In this document: in pieces, positions 55,601 to 63,852 of the stretch
How the letters are laid out: the number at the start of each line of letters is the position of its first letter
How positions within the stretch are numbered: the stretch's first letter is position 1
From: Triplophysa rosa
Taxonomy: Eukaryota > Chordata > Actinopteri > Cypriniformes > Nemacheilidae
Length of the DNA stretch: 64,000 nt
Reading direction: 5' to 3'
Assembly: GCF_024868665.1 (NCBI RefSeq)
Contig: NC_079895.1
Coordinates: 6,641,069 to 6,705,068, forward strand
The notes under the pieces: generated by a model
Told to the model about the DNA's origin: nothing
Seen by the model: only the letters and a program-made list of their open reading frames with translations
Database searches by the model: none
Position numbers and translations under genes: made by a program

Positions 55601-58413
55601 AATTTGGCTTACTTACATGTTGGCTATCAATAAAAAAAGATAAAGATTGAGGCATACGTTTTATTTACCTGCAAAGTAGACTCATAATAGAAAAATGACA
55701 TTTATTAAAAAACAATGTCATCAGAACTCACTCTGAGAATGAAGCGGATGGCTGCCACTCCGGACGTGGCCATGATTTTGGTGCTGTTGGGCACCAGGTT
55801 GAGCAGCGTGGGCATGATGCTTTCAGCCCCATGGTCAAACTTATTCCCCAGCAGTGAGGACAGATGCCTGCGAGAGGACAAAACCCACCGATCAACAAGA
55901 CGCATGGCGAGACGGGAAAAAGGATGGGTTGACTTCTAGATGGAAATGTATCATGTTTGTGTGACATTAAGCTATGGAGTTTGTTTAGACATCCATCATG
56001 AGGCTGCACTTTACCAGAGGAGCTGTCCTGCACGGTCCAGGCAGCTCCGTTCCACTCCATTAGAAACACATTAAAGCCGAGAATAATTAAAGACCTCCGC
56101 TGGGACGTTCTCAATCACGGCGATTCGCATCACAACTTCATTTACCGTTTTAAAATCACTGGTTTTGAAGATGAGAACTATGAGTGTCTATGATGGAGTG
56201 TTTGCATTTGTGAGTTACACTTAAAAAATAAAGGTGCTTAAAAGGTTCTTCACAACGATGCCATAACAGAACTATTTTTGGTTCCACAAAGAACCATTCA
56301 AACAAAGGTTCTTTAAAGCAGTGGTTCTCAAACCTTTTTGTTGTAAGGCCCCCTATATTATATATTTCATTCATAAATATCTATATTTCATCAAATCTGT
56401 GACCCCCTGGAACCATTTTGGGGCCCCGGCCCCCAGTTTGAGAACCACTGCTTTAAAGAACCATCTCTTTCCAGCATCTTTACTTTTTTATCATCTGAAG
56501 AACCTTTCTTCGCCACAAAGAACTTTTTGTGAAACAGAAAGGTTCTTCAGATGTTAAAGGTTCTTTATGGAACCAAAAGGTTCTTCTATGTCATCAAAGA
56601 ACCTTTTGAAGCACCTTTTTTTAAGAGTGTATTACACTGCTGTTTGAAGTGTGTCTTTTTGAATGAACATCTAAAGATCCCGCTAGCGGATTTAGTTTTG
56701 AAAGTGGACAACAAAGCTATGAAGTAACATCTTGTTCTTGGTATGGTCTGTCGCACTCATTGATTGAGAATTGAAAAGATGTGACAGACTAAACTAAACA
56801 CAGGATGCTGAATCACTAGATTTAAGTGACAAATAGTGGCAAAGAAGGTAGAGAAGAATGGCTTCTTACCCTAGCGTGATGCAGGCCTCTCGAACCACTT
56901 GGGACCGAAGATCTTTAGCCGAGAGCTTGAGGGCACCTTCTAAAAGCCGGAGATGTTGAAGGAAACCCTCATGTTCGATTGCACCAGCCATAAGTAACGA
57001 TCGCACCTTCTTCAGCTGAATACATGATGCAACAATTTTTCAGTGCCTCTTTGAAAACACATTCTTCAAAAAGTTTCTGAGCAGCAATATAAAGTGAGCA
57101 GCAATAACTTACAGCAGTGACTCTGTGCTCCCAGTCTTGCTTGTCATCTGACAGAACTTCACGAATTTTATTCAATGAATCTTCTAACTCCTTACTGGAA
57201 TATATCTGAACATGGAGAACACAATAACAGTATGTGTGTTTAAAATGCAAGATAGACAGATAATATAATTCTAAGGTGATTGTTTGGTGTTACTTGTGGC
57301 ATTGAACCTCAGGTGCTCATTACCTGCACTGCAGGAACATCTTCAAAAGCTTTGATGAAATCCTCCTCATCTACGGCCCCGGCACTAACTCCATCCTTCG
57401 CTGAAGAACCATAATCACAAAATAATATTTCACTCACAGTGCAATTTCTTTCAACGTCTCCCTGCCTTCCAATATTAGCCCCATTCATTTCCACTACCTT
57501 CTTAGGCCGTGTTCACACTTGACTTCTTTTTGGACAAGAAAAAGTTGACAATGGCGCTTTTTTAGAAGAAAAAAAAACACTTGCAGGCAGCGTTGTGGTT
57601 ACAAATAGCAGCCGGCAATGTTCAAAGATAGCATTGTGCACGAAGGCAGCTTAGAGAGACAGGCTTCATAGGCAGCGTAACAGAAGTCTATTTGAATTAT
57701 AAACAGAGAGCGTCTTTGCAATAACCAATCACATATTCAAAAACTTCAATAATAATATGAAGTTATTGAAAGTGAAAATTAAACTTACATTTATACAAAA
57801 CTATGCCCCAACGGGCGTTTCGGCCGGCATTTTATTTTTTCGAGCTCGAGCCTTCTCGAACAATCACATTCCTCGCAGGTTGTTATGGAAATGACAGGTC
57901 TCTGTCATTGGTTAGCTGTGAAAAAGGTCCTTGACGTAGGGTGTATTTTTTCAGAAAAGTTTAACTTTTTTCAACCTCAATAGACGCTCTGAGCTGCAGA
58001 AAAAGACAATGGCGTTTAAAAAAGCGCTCAGGACTTTTTTGAAAACACGGTTTACTCCCTAGGATTATAATGTGAAACAGACGCTAGCAGCTTCAAAAAA
58101 AGGAGTCAAGTGTGAACACGGCCTTAGGATCACTTATGGTTTCATAAGTTGCTTGCAACCATTTGATGCAGCATTTATGAACATCTAAAATGTTTACTCT
58201 GATGAGCTGCGTTTGGCTTTAGTTGCTTAGTTGTAGTTTAGGCTATGCTGTAGTAATGTAACTGGGTCTTACCCGCAGCCCTGGATCCAGAGGCAGAACT
58301 GGGTCGTCTCATTGAGCCCATGCTGCCTACTCTTCTGCTGTTGGAGAAGCCCTTCGTTAAGGAAGAGGAGGACCTGCCCCCGTCCACAGAGTCCTCGTCA
58401 TCAAAGTTCTTAT
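31623..58413 (-). CDS. clasp1: CLIP-associating protein 1 (5' partial, 1359 residues seen)
   Basis: Microtubule plus-end rescue factor acting at the cell cortex, kinetochores and Golgi. Thirty-five exons chain in frame: 58273-58413, 57324-57400, 57113-57205, 56870-57015, 55732-55867, 55399-55469, 55057-55116, 54499-54576, 54159-54326, 52567-52613, 52319-52489, 51625-51648, 50103-50210, 49360-49386, 48415-48570, 46021-46182, 44222-44284, 43123-43226, 42940-42963, 42040-42269, 41438-41501, 39828-39991, 39632-39710, 39405-39548, 37705-37851, 37443-37549, 36592-36723, 36137-36284, 35323-35563, 34014-34070, 33183-33355, 32817-32945, 32056-32262, 31835-31951 and 31623-31709. The order is TOG2, a Ser/Arg linker with SRIP (EB binding) and [13 protein letters not shown] (GSK3-type sites), TOG3, a linker, and the C-terminal CLIP-interacting [21 protein letters not shown] and [18 protein letters not shown] fit CLASP1, not CLASP2. 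The TOG1 exons lie outside. Confidence 0.95.
34014..34070 (-). other. clasp1 57-nt cassette exon candidate
   Basis: A symmetric exon (57 nt) with a strong polypyrimidine tract and cttacag acceptor. It encodes [19 protein letters not shown] between the linker and the last TOG domain. Skipping keeps frame (Cys/Asp becomes Tyr). I do not recognise this peptide from mammalian CLASP1. Confidence 0.7.
34271..34626. mobile_element. hAT MITE with perfect 8-bp target duplication
   Basis: TAGGGCTGTCAAACGATTAA at the left and TTAATCATTTGACAGCCCTA at the right form inverted ends, with ATTAATCGTGATTAATCG palindromes next to them. ACTTAAAG flanks both sides (34263-34270 and 34627-34634), the 8-bp signature of hAT insertion. 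356 bp, no ORF, in a clasp1 intron. Confidence 0.88.
34940..35250 (-). mobile_element. Candidate solo LTR remnant
   Basis: Read on the minus strand, a TATAAAG box is followed about 110 bases later by GAATAAAGT, which resembles an LTR promoter and poly(A) order. No gag, pol or env reading frame lies nearby, and the TG...CA edges could not be fixed. It may be unrelated unique sequence. Confidence 0.3.
35674..36000. mobile_element. Foldback MITE, second subfamily
   Basis: Starts AAAAGGGATAGTTTGCCC, ends in the reversed form of the same words, and has inner arms with CTTCCAAATATCTTCCTTTG. It is palindromic and noncoding, in a clasp1 intron. It belongs to the same superfamily as 21932-22261 but to the CTCAAGTTGTTCC subfamily. 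Confidence 0.75.
36592..36723 (-). other. clasp1 132-nt cassette exon with poly-Pro tract
   Basis: Encodes [20 protein letters not shown] followed by LPPSHSS and ends ALSP. It is symmetric: skipping joins LSP to SMLEYDTEN exactly as in shorter mammalian isoforms. The proline run is coded by a C/CT-rich repeat that could vary in length. Confidence 0.85.
37028..37354. mobile_element. Foldback MITE
   Basis: AAAGTGACAGTTTACCCCCA to a matching AACTATCACTTAA end, with two arms about 150 bp long that are reverse complements around a CACTTCTATTGTATGGACAC centre. Noncoding, in a clasp1 intron. Confidence 0.8.
37852..39404 (-). other. clasp1 intron with tandem foldback MITEs
   Basis: 1.55 kb. The distal part carries two foldback elements in tandem (38803-39330). 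The proximal part (37.9-38.8 kb) is unassigned sequence with a short minus-strand ORF at 38464-38670 that has no recognisable homology. Confidence 0.6.
38803..39330. mobile_element. Two foldback MITEs back to back
   Basis: One copy (38803-39025) ends in ATCACTTTAA. A second (39024-39330) starts AAAGTGATAGTTCACCC and ends GAACTATCACTTTAA. They abut with no spacer, which suggests one inserted into the end of the other. Confidence 0.7.
40505..40935 (-). mobile_element. Partial copy of the TTAA element, inverted
   Basis: Its reverse complement matches 46884-47320 over long stretches. Shared words include GAAGTTAACTTCAGG, TCGTGTAACTTTG, TTGTTATTTCT and CAGAAATAATCTA. The ends of the full element (46392-47375) are missing here. 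It lies in the clasp1 intron 39992-41437. Confidence 0.75.
41581..41829. mobile_element. Foldback MITE, shortened
   Basis: TTAAAGGGATAGTTTACCCA to a GGGTAAGCTATCC end, with ATCTTCTTTTGTGTT arms. Same superfamily as the other foldback copies, internally deleted, in a clasp1 intron. Confidence 0.7.
42940..42963 (-). other. clasp1 24-nt microexon
   Basis: Encodes LLGDSRNK between ADAL and RKPLRRR. The exon is symmetric, and mammalian CLASP1 has the matching LLGDSRSK insert in some isoforms. Both splice sites are good (gtagtg donor, tcttcag acceptor). Confidence 0.85.
44222..44284 (-). other. clasp1 63-nt cassette exon
   Basis: Encodes [20 protein letters not shown], a Ser/Arg-rich insert that resembles the homologous CLASP2 segment. 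Skipping joins TPL directly to DRLGL, the CLASP1-like form, without changing frame. Confidence 0.85.
44631..45626. mobile_element. hAT non-autonomous transposon with nested SINE
   Basis: TAGGGCTGTCACGATTA at the left and the reversed right end TAGGGGTGTCACGATTA differ by one base. GATGTATT is duplicated perfectly at 44623-44630 and 45627-45634 (8 bp, hAT signature). About 996 bp, no transposase ORF. A SINE at 44739-44998 interrupts it. Confidence 0.9.
44739..44998 (-). mobile_element. tRNA-derived SINE nested in hAT element
   Basis: Read on the minus strand it starts with a tRNA-like head: TGGTCTAATGGTTAGAGAG (box A region) and GGTTCGATCCC (box B). A body with CCTTGAGCAAGGCACCTTAC follows. 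AATTATT lies on both sides (44732-44738, 44999-45005) as a 7-bp target duplication. Confidence 0.85.
46392..47375 (+). mobile_element. TTAA-flanked non-autonomous DNA transposon
   Basis: TTAA followed by AGGTGCGCCAAGTAATTT at the left. At the right the reversed end reads TTAAGGTGCACCAAGCAATT. TTAA flanks suggest piggyBac- or Kolobok-type insertion. It is about 984 bp, and the interior carries the 18-base palindrome CCTGAAGTTAACTTCAGG. A partial inverted copy lies at 40505-40935. Confidence 0.7.
47566..47960. mobile_element. Possible MITE with CCCGG/TTCACAC words
   Basis: TGTGTGAACGCA and GGGATC/GATCCCGGGA words appear in both orientations around a less conserved centre. This resembles fish inverted-repeat elements with GTGTGAA ends. 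I could not define exact termini. Confidence 0.35.
48781..48945. mobile_element. Foldback MITE, half-size
   Basis: AAAGGGACAGTTCACCCAAA to a GTTCCTTTAA end, with one arm largely deleted. It belongs to the CAACTTGAG/TTCCAAAT subfamily. Confidence 0.65.
49360..49386 (-). other. clasp1 27-nt microexon
   Basis: Encodes RSRSANPTS between SQSQ and [10 protein letters not shown]. It is in frame and matches a known mammalian CLASP insert (RSRSANP). Choosing the acceptor acacaag instead of the nearer atccag gives 27 nt. The nearer acceptor would give 20 nt and shift the frame. Confidence 0.8.
50757..50914. mobile_element. Foldback MITE, one arm
   Basis: Contains TTCCAAATATCTTTCTTTGT and ends TTTTGGGTGAACCGTCAC. 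The left arm is missing. It lies in a clasp1 intron. Confidence 0.6.
51625..51648 (-). other. clasp1 24-nt microexon
   Basis: Encodes DGAPGKID between ASL and GRVRTRRQ. Skipping gives [10 protein letters not shown], close to the mammalian SLGRIRTRRQ form. The polypyrimidine tract upstream is good, and the AG of the acceptor is ccataaag. Confidence 0.8.
53265..53545. mobile_element. Fish CACTTTACAATAAGGTT repeat
   Basis: Opens with ACACTTTACAATAAGGTTCA, contains repeated ACATTAGTTAATG and TGTTAACAAA words, and closes with the reversed form (CCTCATTGTAAA). It is a common teleost inverted-repeat element, noncoding, in the clasp1 intron 52614-54158. Confidence 0.7.
56218..56629. mobile_element. 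TA-flanked MITE carrying a nested hAT insertion
   Basis: The left end CACTTAAAAAATAAAGGTGC and the reversed right end CACTCTTAAAAAAAGGTGCT share long similarity. TA lies outside both, as for Tc1/mariner. AGGTTCTT words repeat through the body. It is interrupted at 56319-56450. Confidence 0.75.
56319..56450. mobile_element. 132-bp hAT MITE nested in the MITE 56218-56629
   Basis: CAGTGGTTCTCAAACCTTTT at the left and CAGTTTGAGAACCACTG at the right are inverted repeats. CTTTAAAG is duplicated perfectly on both sides (56311-56318, 56451-56458). Removing it restores the outer element's sequence continuity. Confidence 0.92.
57505..58123. mobile_element. PIF/Harbinger-like MITE
   Basis: GGCCGTGTTCACACTTGACT begins both termini when the right one is reversed. 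About 20 bases are identical. The flank TTA occurs on both sides (57502-57504, 58124-58126), a 3-bp TWA duplication typical of Harbinger. 619 bp, no transposase, between two clasp1 TOG2-region exons. Confidence 0.8.
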
Positions 58414-58771
58414 CTGCAGAGGACACAAGGAACAATGATACAGATGTGCTCTCATTTGAGAAAACAGGTCAGTCGTGGACATCATTAATCTGTTCCAAAA
58501 CAGCACGCTACTGACAAAATCAGATTTTATGCGGTTTCAACATTGGCCAAGTTTTGTCAGATGTCCAGATTCTTGTTTAAAATTAGATAAGACGAAAAGG
58601 AAAAAGAAACAGGACTGACAAAAGACTTTACAATATTTAGTTATGTTTACATATCAAATGGTCACTAACCGATGACCAATGTCCTAACCAGTAGCGATCC
58701 TGCTGCATGCAATAAAAGCTATATTTTCCATGTCAGTAAGATTATTATTACAAACCAGCCATGATGGCAAT

Positions 58772-58919
58772 AAAGCAATAAGCCCCAAGAAGCAGTGGGT
58801 TACAGTGCATTTTATAACAGCTAAGGGCGTTGTGGCACGACGCGAAGCGGAGTGCCTAAAACCCCGTAGCTGTTATAAAATGCACTGTAACCCACTGCTT
58901 CGCGGGGCTTATTGCTTTT
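58772..58919. repeat. Long near-perfect hairpin repeat
   Basis: The left arm contains AAGCAGTGGGTTACAGTGCA then TTTTATAACAGCTA (58789-58822). The right arm is its reverse complement (58867-58900). Pairing extends outward through AGCCCC/GGGGCT and AAAGCAATA. The loop holds a small GGCAC...GTGCC stem. Probably a palindromic transposon remnant. Confidence 0.85.
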
Positions 58920-59815
58920 ATAAAACGGTTATTCCATATGCTTAGCAAGGTTTCATAAAATAAAGTAAATAAAATGATATTTAGGCTATGTGGTGCGGTC
59001 AGCCGTTATATATTGGGGTATTTTATAACAGCTTAGAACTCCGCTCAGCCAATCAGAATCAAGGACCAGAACTGACCATTTTATAATACACAACATGCAA
59101 CATGAATATTAATAATCAAACATAGATTAAGAAATGCTGAATATAGAAATGAAGAATCAGACTTAAAAACAACACGAAAGACATTTAAAAAACTCAAGTT
59201 CTACAAACAAAGCCTAAAGATTATACAGTCCAGTGCAGCAACACAGAAGTCATCAGAATACTTCTTTCTCTTCTTTGATTTTTAATTGTGGTTGGCAACA
59301 TAACTTGAAAGTCATGAGAAAGCAAGGGAGCCCTCTATGTATCTTTGTATTCTTCAGCTGCAAGACGACTGTGAGAGGGTGCCGCAAATACAAAAACTCT
59401 TCCGATTGGCTGTATTTGTGATTGATCTCTTTTCCGCATTTAGTGTGGACAGACAAATTTCCTCTTGGAGAATTCTTATCACGCCATGTTTGGTTAGGAC
59501 ATGGTGTAAGGGCCAAACTCAGCATGGAGCACACTGACCCAGAGAATCAAACACATATTTAATCAACTGGTGACACAAATGTCAAGCAGATTAATCTTGA
59601 CTGGAAGAGCGCATGAGGAACAATCTATCTGAGAGAACAGGGAAATGCTCACGATGACTTATATCAATATAGGTATGTTTTACAATGTGGCTAGACCACT
59701 TAATATACTAAAGACTGGAGCAAACTTCATTCAGACTTCCAAGGCAAAGACCTTTTTTGGCTAGTGTTCAAACATGGCTGTGAAAATGTGTAGTTCAAAG
59801 GATTTCAAAACACAT

Positions 59816-59975
59816 TTAAAGGGACACCCAAAATTAAAAATCCTGTCTTTTTTTAACTACTCACCCTCAAGTTGTTCCAAATCTTTATAAATGTCTTTGT
59901 TCTGATGAACACTGAAAAAGATATTTGGAAGAATGCTGTCCCTTTGGGTGAAAAATAATTGATTTATCTACTATG
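59816..59975. mobile_element. Foldback MITE arm
   Basis: TTTAAAGGGACACCCAAAAT, CTCACCCTCAAGTTGTTCCA and AAGATATTTGGAAGAATGCT identify the CAAGTTG subfamily. The second arm is lost or replaced. Confidence 0.6.
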
Positions 59976-60480
59976 GGAGGCCTCGATAAATTGAAGTCAA
60001 ACTCAAAAGAGCGAAAGTTTGAACATTCCAGCATTCTGGGAGGAAGGGGATGGCAGTCCAGTCTTTCTGAAAAGGAAAAAGCTACAGGATGTCTATTCTG
60101 CTGTGCTAGGGCTGTCACCATCATGACATTTTTGCCTTTATATTTCTTTATCACCGCATTTACATTTAAAATGGCTAATACCCAAACACTGTACAAAAAT
60201 AGTGCTACAGTCCTTATCACACTCAAATATTTTTAATATAGTTTTTAGATTTTCTTCCTTATCCTAATCCCTTTAGGATTTTGTCATTTTGAATAGAATA
60301 AAAATCCTAAAATATCCTCACTTACAAAATTAGCACATACTTCTTTTCACATTACAGTTCCCAAAGAGCCACTAGGCTCACAAAGCACTCTTTTACCATT
60401 GGCTGGATAAACTTATAGCCCCACCTCGAATTCACACTATTGGTCGAGCCAATGTTGTTGTGCTCAGATGGTAGAAAGTA

Positions 60481-60705
60481 TTTAAAGGGATAATTTACCC
60501 AAAAATGAAAATTCTTACATCATTTACTTACACTCATGTCATTGCAAACCTGTATGACTTCCTTCTGCAGAACACAAAAGAAGATATTTTGAAGAATGCT
60601 GGTCACCCAACAACACCATTGACTTCCATTGCATAGACACAAAACCCCCAAGAAATTTCTTAATATTCTCTTTTGTGTTCCACAGAGGAAAGAGTCATAT
60701 AGAGT
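60481..60705. mobile_element. Foldback MITE, truncated
   Basis: TTTAAAGGGATAATTTACCC to TTCTCTTTTGTGTTCCACAG. The last terminal segment is missing. Confidence 0.65.
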
Positions 60706-61325
60706 CAGCAGAAAGGCAATAAAAATGATCAGAACCAGTCTCAGGCATGGATGTCTGCCCTCAGCTGAGCAATGACTAACTCTCTAATAAGAGATTTTGA
60801 AGAACCTTTGTTGCCACGAAAAACTGTGACGGTCCAATTGAATTAAATAAGATGAAATGTCTTCTGTGGAGTATGCCGACTGCTGACATACACAACCGCT
60901 ATCATTGGTGGGCGGTAGGGAAAACAGCAGACCAGACCAATGGCATACAACTTTAATCCGTTTACAAAGGCCATCTTTCAAAAGACAGCATGTGGGCCAC
61001 TTACAGTCATAGACAAAAACTATACAAGAGGCTCATTCACAATCCTCTTGTGTTAATATCAAAGTATTAGCTGTGGATCAAGCTCAAGAAGCAATTTAAT
61101 CTCTCAATTTGCCTTATAATAACAGTTTGCTTTGACTTGAGACACAACATAAGTAAGCCTCACTGATTCGCACAGACAGCTGCATTGGTAACAAAATGCT
61201 CAATTATTTGGCTGACTGCTGTGAAAATCAATCTAACAGCAAGATCTTAGATCACTGTTTAAATAGCGATCGCTCCCTCAGAGCAGAAATGTCTCATCTC
61301 AATTGTTTTTGTTCTCATGTGCTAC

Positions 61326-61547
61326 TTAAAGGCGGGGTAACCGATTTCCGAATTACGCTTTAGACAACCGAGTCGGGCCGAGTACCAAAACAACCTTGTA
61401 GCCAATCAGCAGTAAGGTGCACAGTGCACAGGACGGACATTAGCCGAGCCGAGCGCTGACGAAAGCGAAAGATGGGGGTGGGTTGTGTTTGTTTTGGTGA
61501 TTTGAACATCAACAACGGCTAAGAGAAATCGGACACCCCGACTTTAA
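61326..61547. mobile_element. TTAA-type 222-bp MITE
   Basis: TTAAAGGCGGGGTAACCGAT at the left and the reversed right end TTAAAGTCGGGGTGTCCGAT are inverted repeats. TTAA lies at both edges. Noncoding. Confidence 0.8.
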
Positions 61548-62056
61548 GGCCCGGTCATACTTGACTTTCCGCGTCCGTGTTCGTCTCGCGCACAAACGCG
61601 TCCGCACAGCTTCCTGCGCATACTCATCACGGATTAAGCGTGGACGTCCGAGTTCAACACATGCGCAATACAAATGAGTATGTGTGCTCTACCAGACCGT
61701 CAGAGGGCAGCGCTGAGTCACGTCATTTACAGACCCACTGCAAATTGATGATTGAGTGTTTTCGCCATTGCAAACAATCCGAGCAAACAGCAAGACAACA
61801 AGAACAACAACCAAACAGTATCGAGAAGGATATGCTTCCAAGCTTACTGTTCTTGGTTTCAGCGTGTTGGTTTTGTATCATTCTTCTTTGACAACGGCAC
61901 ACTGCACACTTTCTGTGTGTGTATTGACCCCTACTGGACTAGTGCACTTTTTCGAGCATGCGCTGTTGTACGCGGCACGTTCCTTCTGATGACGAAAACT
62001 GCGTCATGCGGACGGCGCGTGGACGCGGATGGACGGACCATACTTCTCGCTTTAAA
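61548..62056. mobile_element. Possible second element abutting the TTAA MITE
   Basis: GGCCCGGTCATACTTGACTT at the left. Near the right end, GGACGCGGATGGACGGACCA, read reversed, resembles it in part (TGGTCCGTCC). CpG-rich ends differ from the AT-rich surroundings. Family and exact ends are uncertain. Confidence 0.4.
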
Positions 62057-62267
62057 AACAACACTAGTGTTTTTTACCTGAAGATCGCAGAAGGTACTAC
62101 ATGAATGTTGGAATAACAGTTCACCAAATTATAAAATTATTACATTATTTGTTGATATTTACTTGCCTCGCATATTTTTAAATGTGAACAATTTCCTTTC
62201 TTTATATATAGTTATAGTATATAGTTATATATCAAAGTCATTTTCTGTTATTTTGAGGACCTAGCTC

Positions 62268-62754
62268 TTAAAGAGATAATGGTCATTATTTACTCGCCCT
62301 CAAGTTGTTTCAAACCTGCATAAATGAAATTGTTATGCTGAATAAACTTATTCAGAATATTTGAAGAGTTTGGTTCCAAAAAACTAACTTAACATTTTTC
62401 AAAAATCTTTTTTTATGGGGCTTAGTTTTTTATGTGCATTCCGATTAATATCAATCAAACTGCAGTTGGTTTGTTTCGATTTAAGCCATAATAACTAAAA
62501 AAATACAGCTAACTAACAGAATAAAACAATAAAAACATGGTAACATATTAAAAAACATGATTTTTGAAAAAAAAATGTAAACGGTGTTATCTCATTTTGG
62601 AACCAAACTCTTCATTTGTAACCAAATAGAATGTGGTTTCCCACATTCTTCAAAATATCCTCTTTTGCGTTTAACAGAACAAAGAAATGTAAACAGGTTT
62701 GAAACTCGAGGTTAAGTAAATAATGATCATTTTTGGTTGAACTATCCCTTTAAA
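62268..62754. mobile_element. Foldback MITE, full length with diverged centre
   Basis: Left TTAAAGAGATAATGGTCATT and right TTTGGTTGAACTATCCCTTT are opposite ends of the family. The middle contains a second inverted pair, AGAGTTTGGTTCCAAAA and TTGGAACCAAACTCTTC. Confidence 0.6.
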
Positions 62755-63469
62755 TAACACTGTGTGGCTTAAGAACATTTGTAATAGGTTTAAAGAACCA
62801 ATTATAGTTTGTCTGCCGTTTAATTTTATTCCACATTGCTTTCACGAAAGTGTTTTCAGGATGTGCGCTCACATAGTATTGACTGTTTTTACTTATTGTA
62901 CTTATTTGCATGGTGACATGGCTCCTCATTTACTTTGTCATATGGATTTGGAATGGCTTAAAGGTGCCAAAGAATATGATACAATATCTTAAATTGTTCT
63001 CTGATATCTACATAGAAGGTATGTGGCTTTATTAAGTGCCAAAATGATCCAGAAACAGTTTTACATTTCCATTTACAACCCCAGGATTTGTCCCTAGAAT
63101 GAAAAGGTCTGTTATTACCTTATTTGGAAGGGTTATGAATATTAATGTTGAGCTCTGCTCTGATTGGCTGTTTCGCTGCGTCGGCTCATGCCATCAGCTC
63201 ACACAGCAAACAGATCGCTACTGTCAGGTGTGAAATGGAAGAAGTGAATAAGACTGCTTCCTGCTTGCGGCAGGGGTTCTAATGGCAATATAGTCAGAAT
63301 TGCCTCCTTCTTAAGTCAGTATCAAAACGCTGAGCAAAGCCTGCTTAATATTGTCCCAGGTTAGAAAAACTGTCCCTTTCACTTTCGTCACGTGACTCTC
63401 GCTGCTCTGTGTTTCAAATTTCATTGTAAACAAATATAAACAATGCTTAAGGGGCATATAAACTTGCAT

Positions 63470-63770
63470 GATACAGATCAGAAGCGTCAGACTTTATAAC
63501 CGTGCAGCTCGCGCTGTTTAAAGAAGATGCTCAGCTTGCACAGACCCGCCAGACTTTATAACAGTATAAAGAAGATGCGTGTCTGCGCAGCTTGCGTTGT
63601 ATAAAGAAGAAGCGCATGAGTTTATAACTGAGAAGCTTTCACTGTACAGATGACACGCCTGACTTGATAACTGCCCAGCTCGCGCTGTATAAAGAAGACG
63701 TGTCTCTGCGCAGCTCGCGCCTAGACGCGCTTCACTTCATAATGTCGAGGCTTGTTTAAAGAAGACAACG
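63470..63770. repeat. Imperfect tandem array (GCAGCTCGCGC / TATAAAGAAGA)
   Basis: The words TATAAAGAAGA or TTTAAAGAAGA and CAGCTCGCGC recur about five times with 50-70 base spacing, separated by GACTTTATAAC-like segments. This looks like a minisatellite inside a DNA-transposon remnant that ends ACATCGCCCAACCCTA at 63842. Confidence 0.65.
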
Positions 63771-63852
63771 ATGTCATCATCCATCGTGAGGTTTCACTGT
63801 AGACATCGTCCGATGCCAATTTGGTAGACATCGCCCAACCCTACTCACAATC

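Noticed and set aside
31623..58413. clasp2 instead of clasp1
   Set aside because: The Ser-rich [12 protein letters not shown] exon looks like CLASP2. But [42 protein letters not shown] and the [11 protein letters not shown] tail fit CLASP1, and ddx18/ccdc93 synteny agrees.
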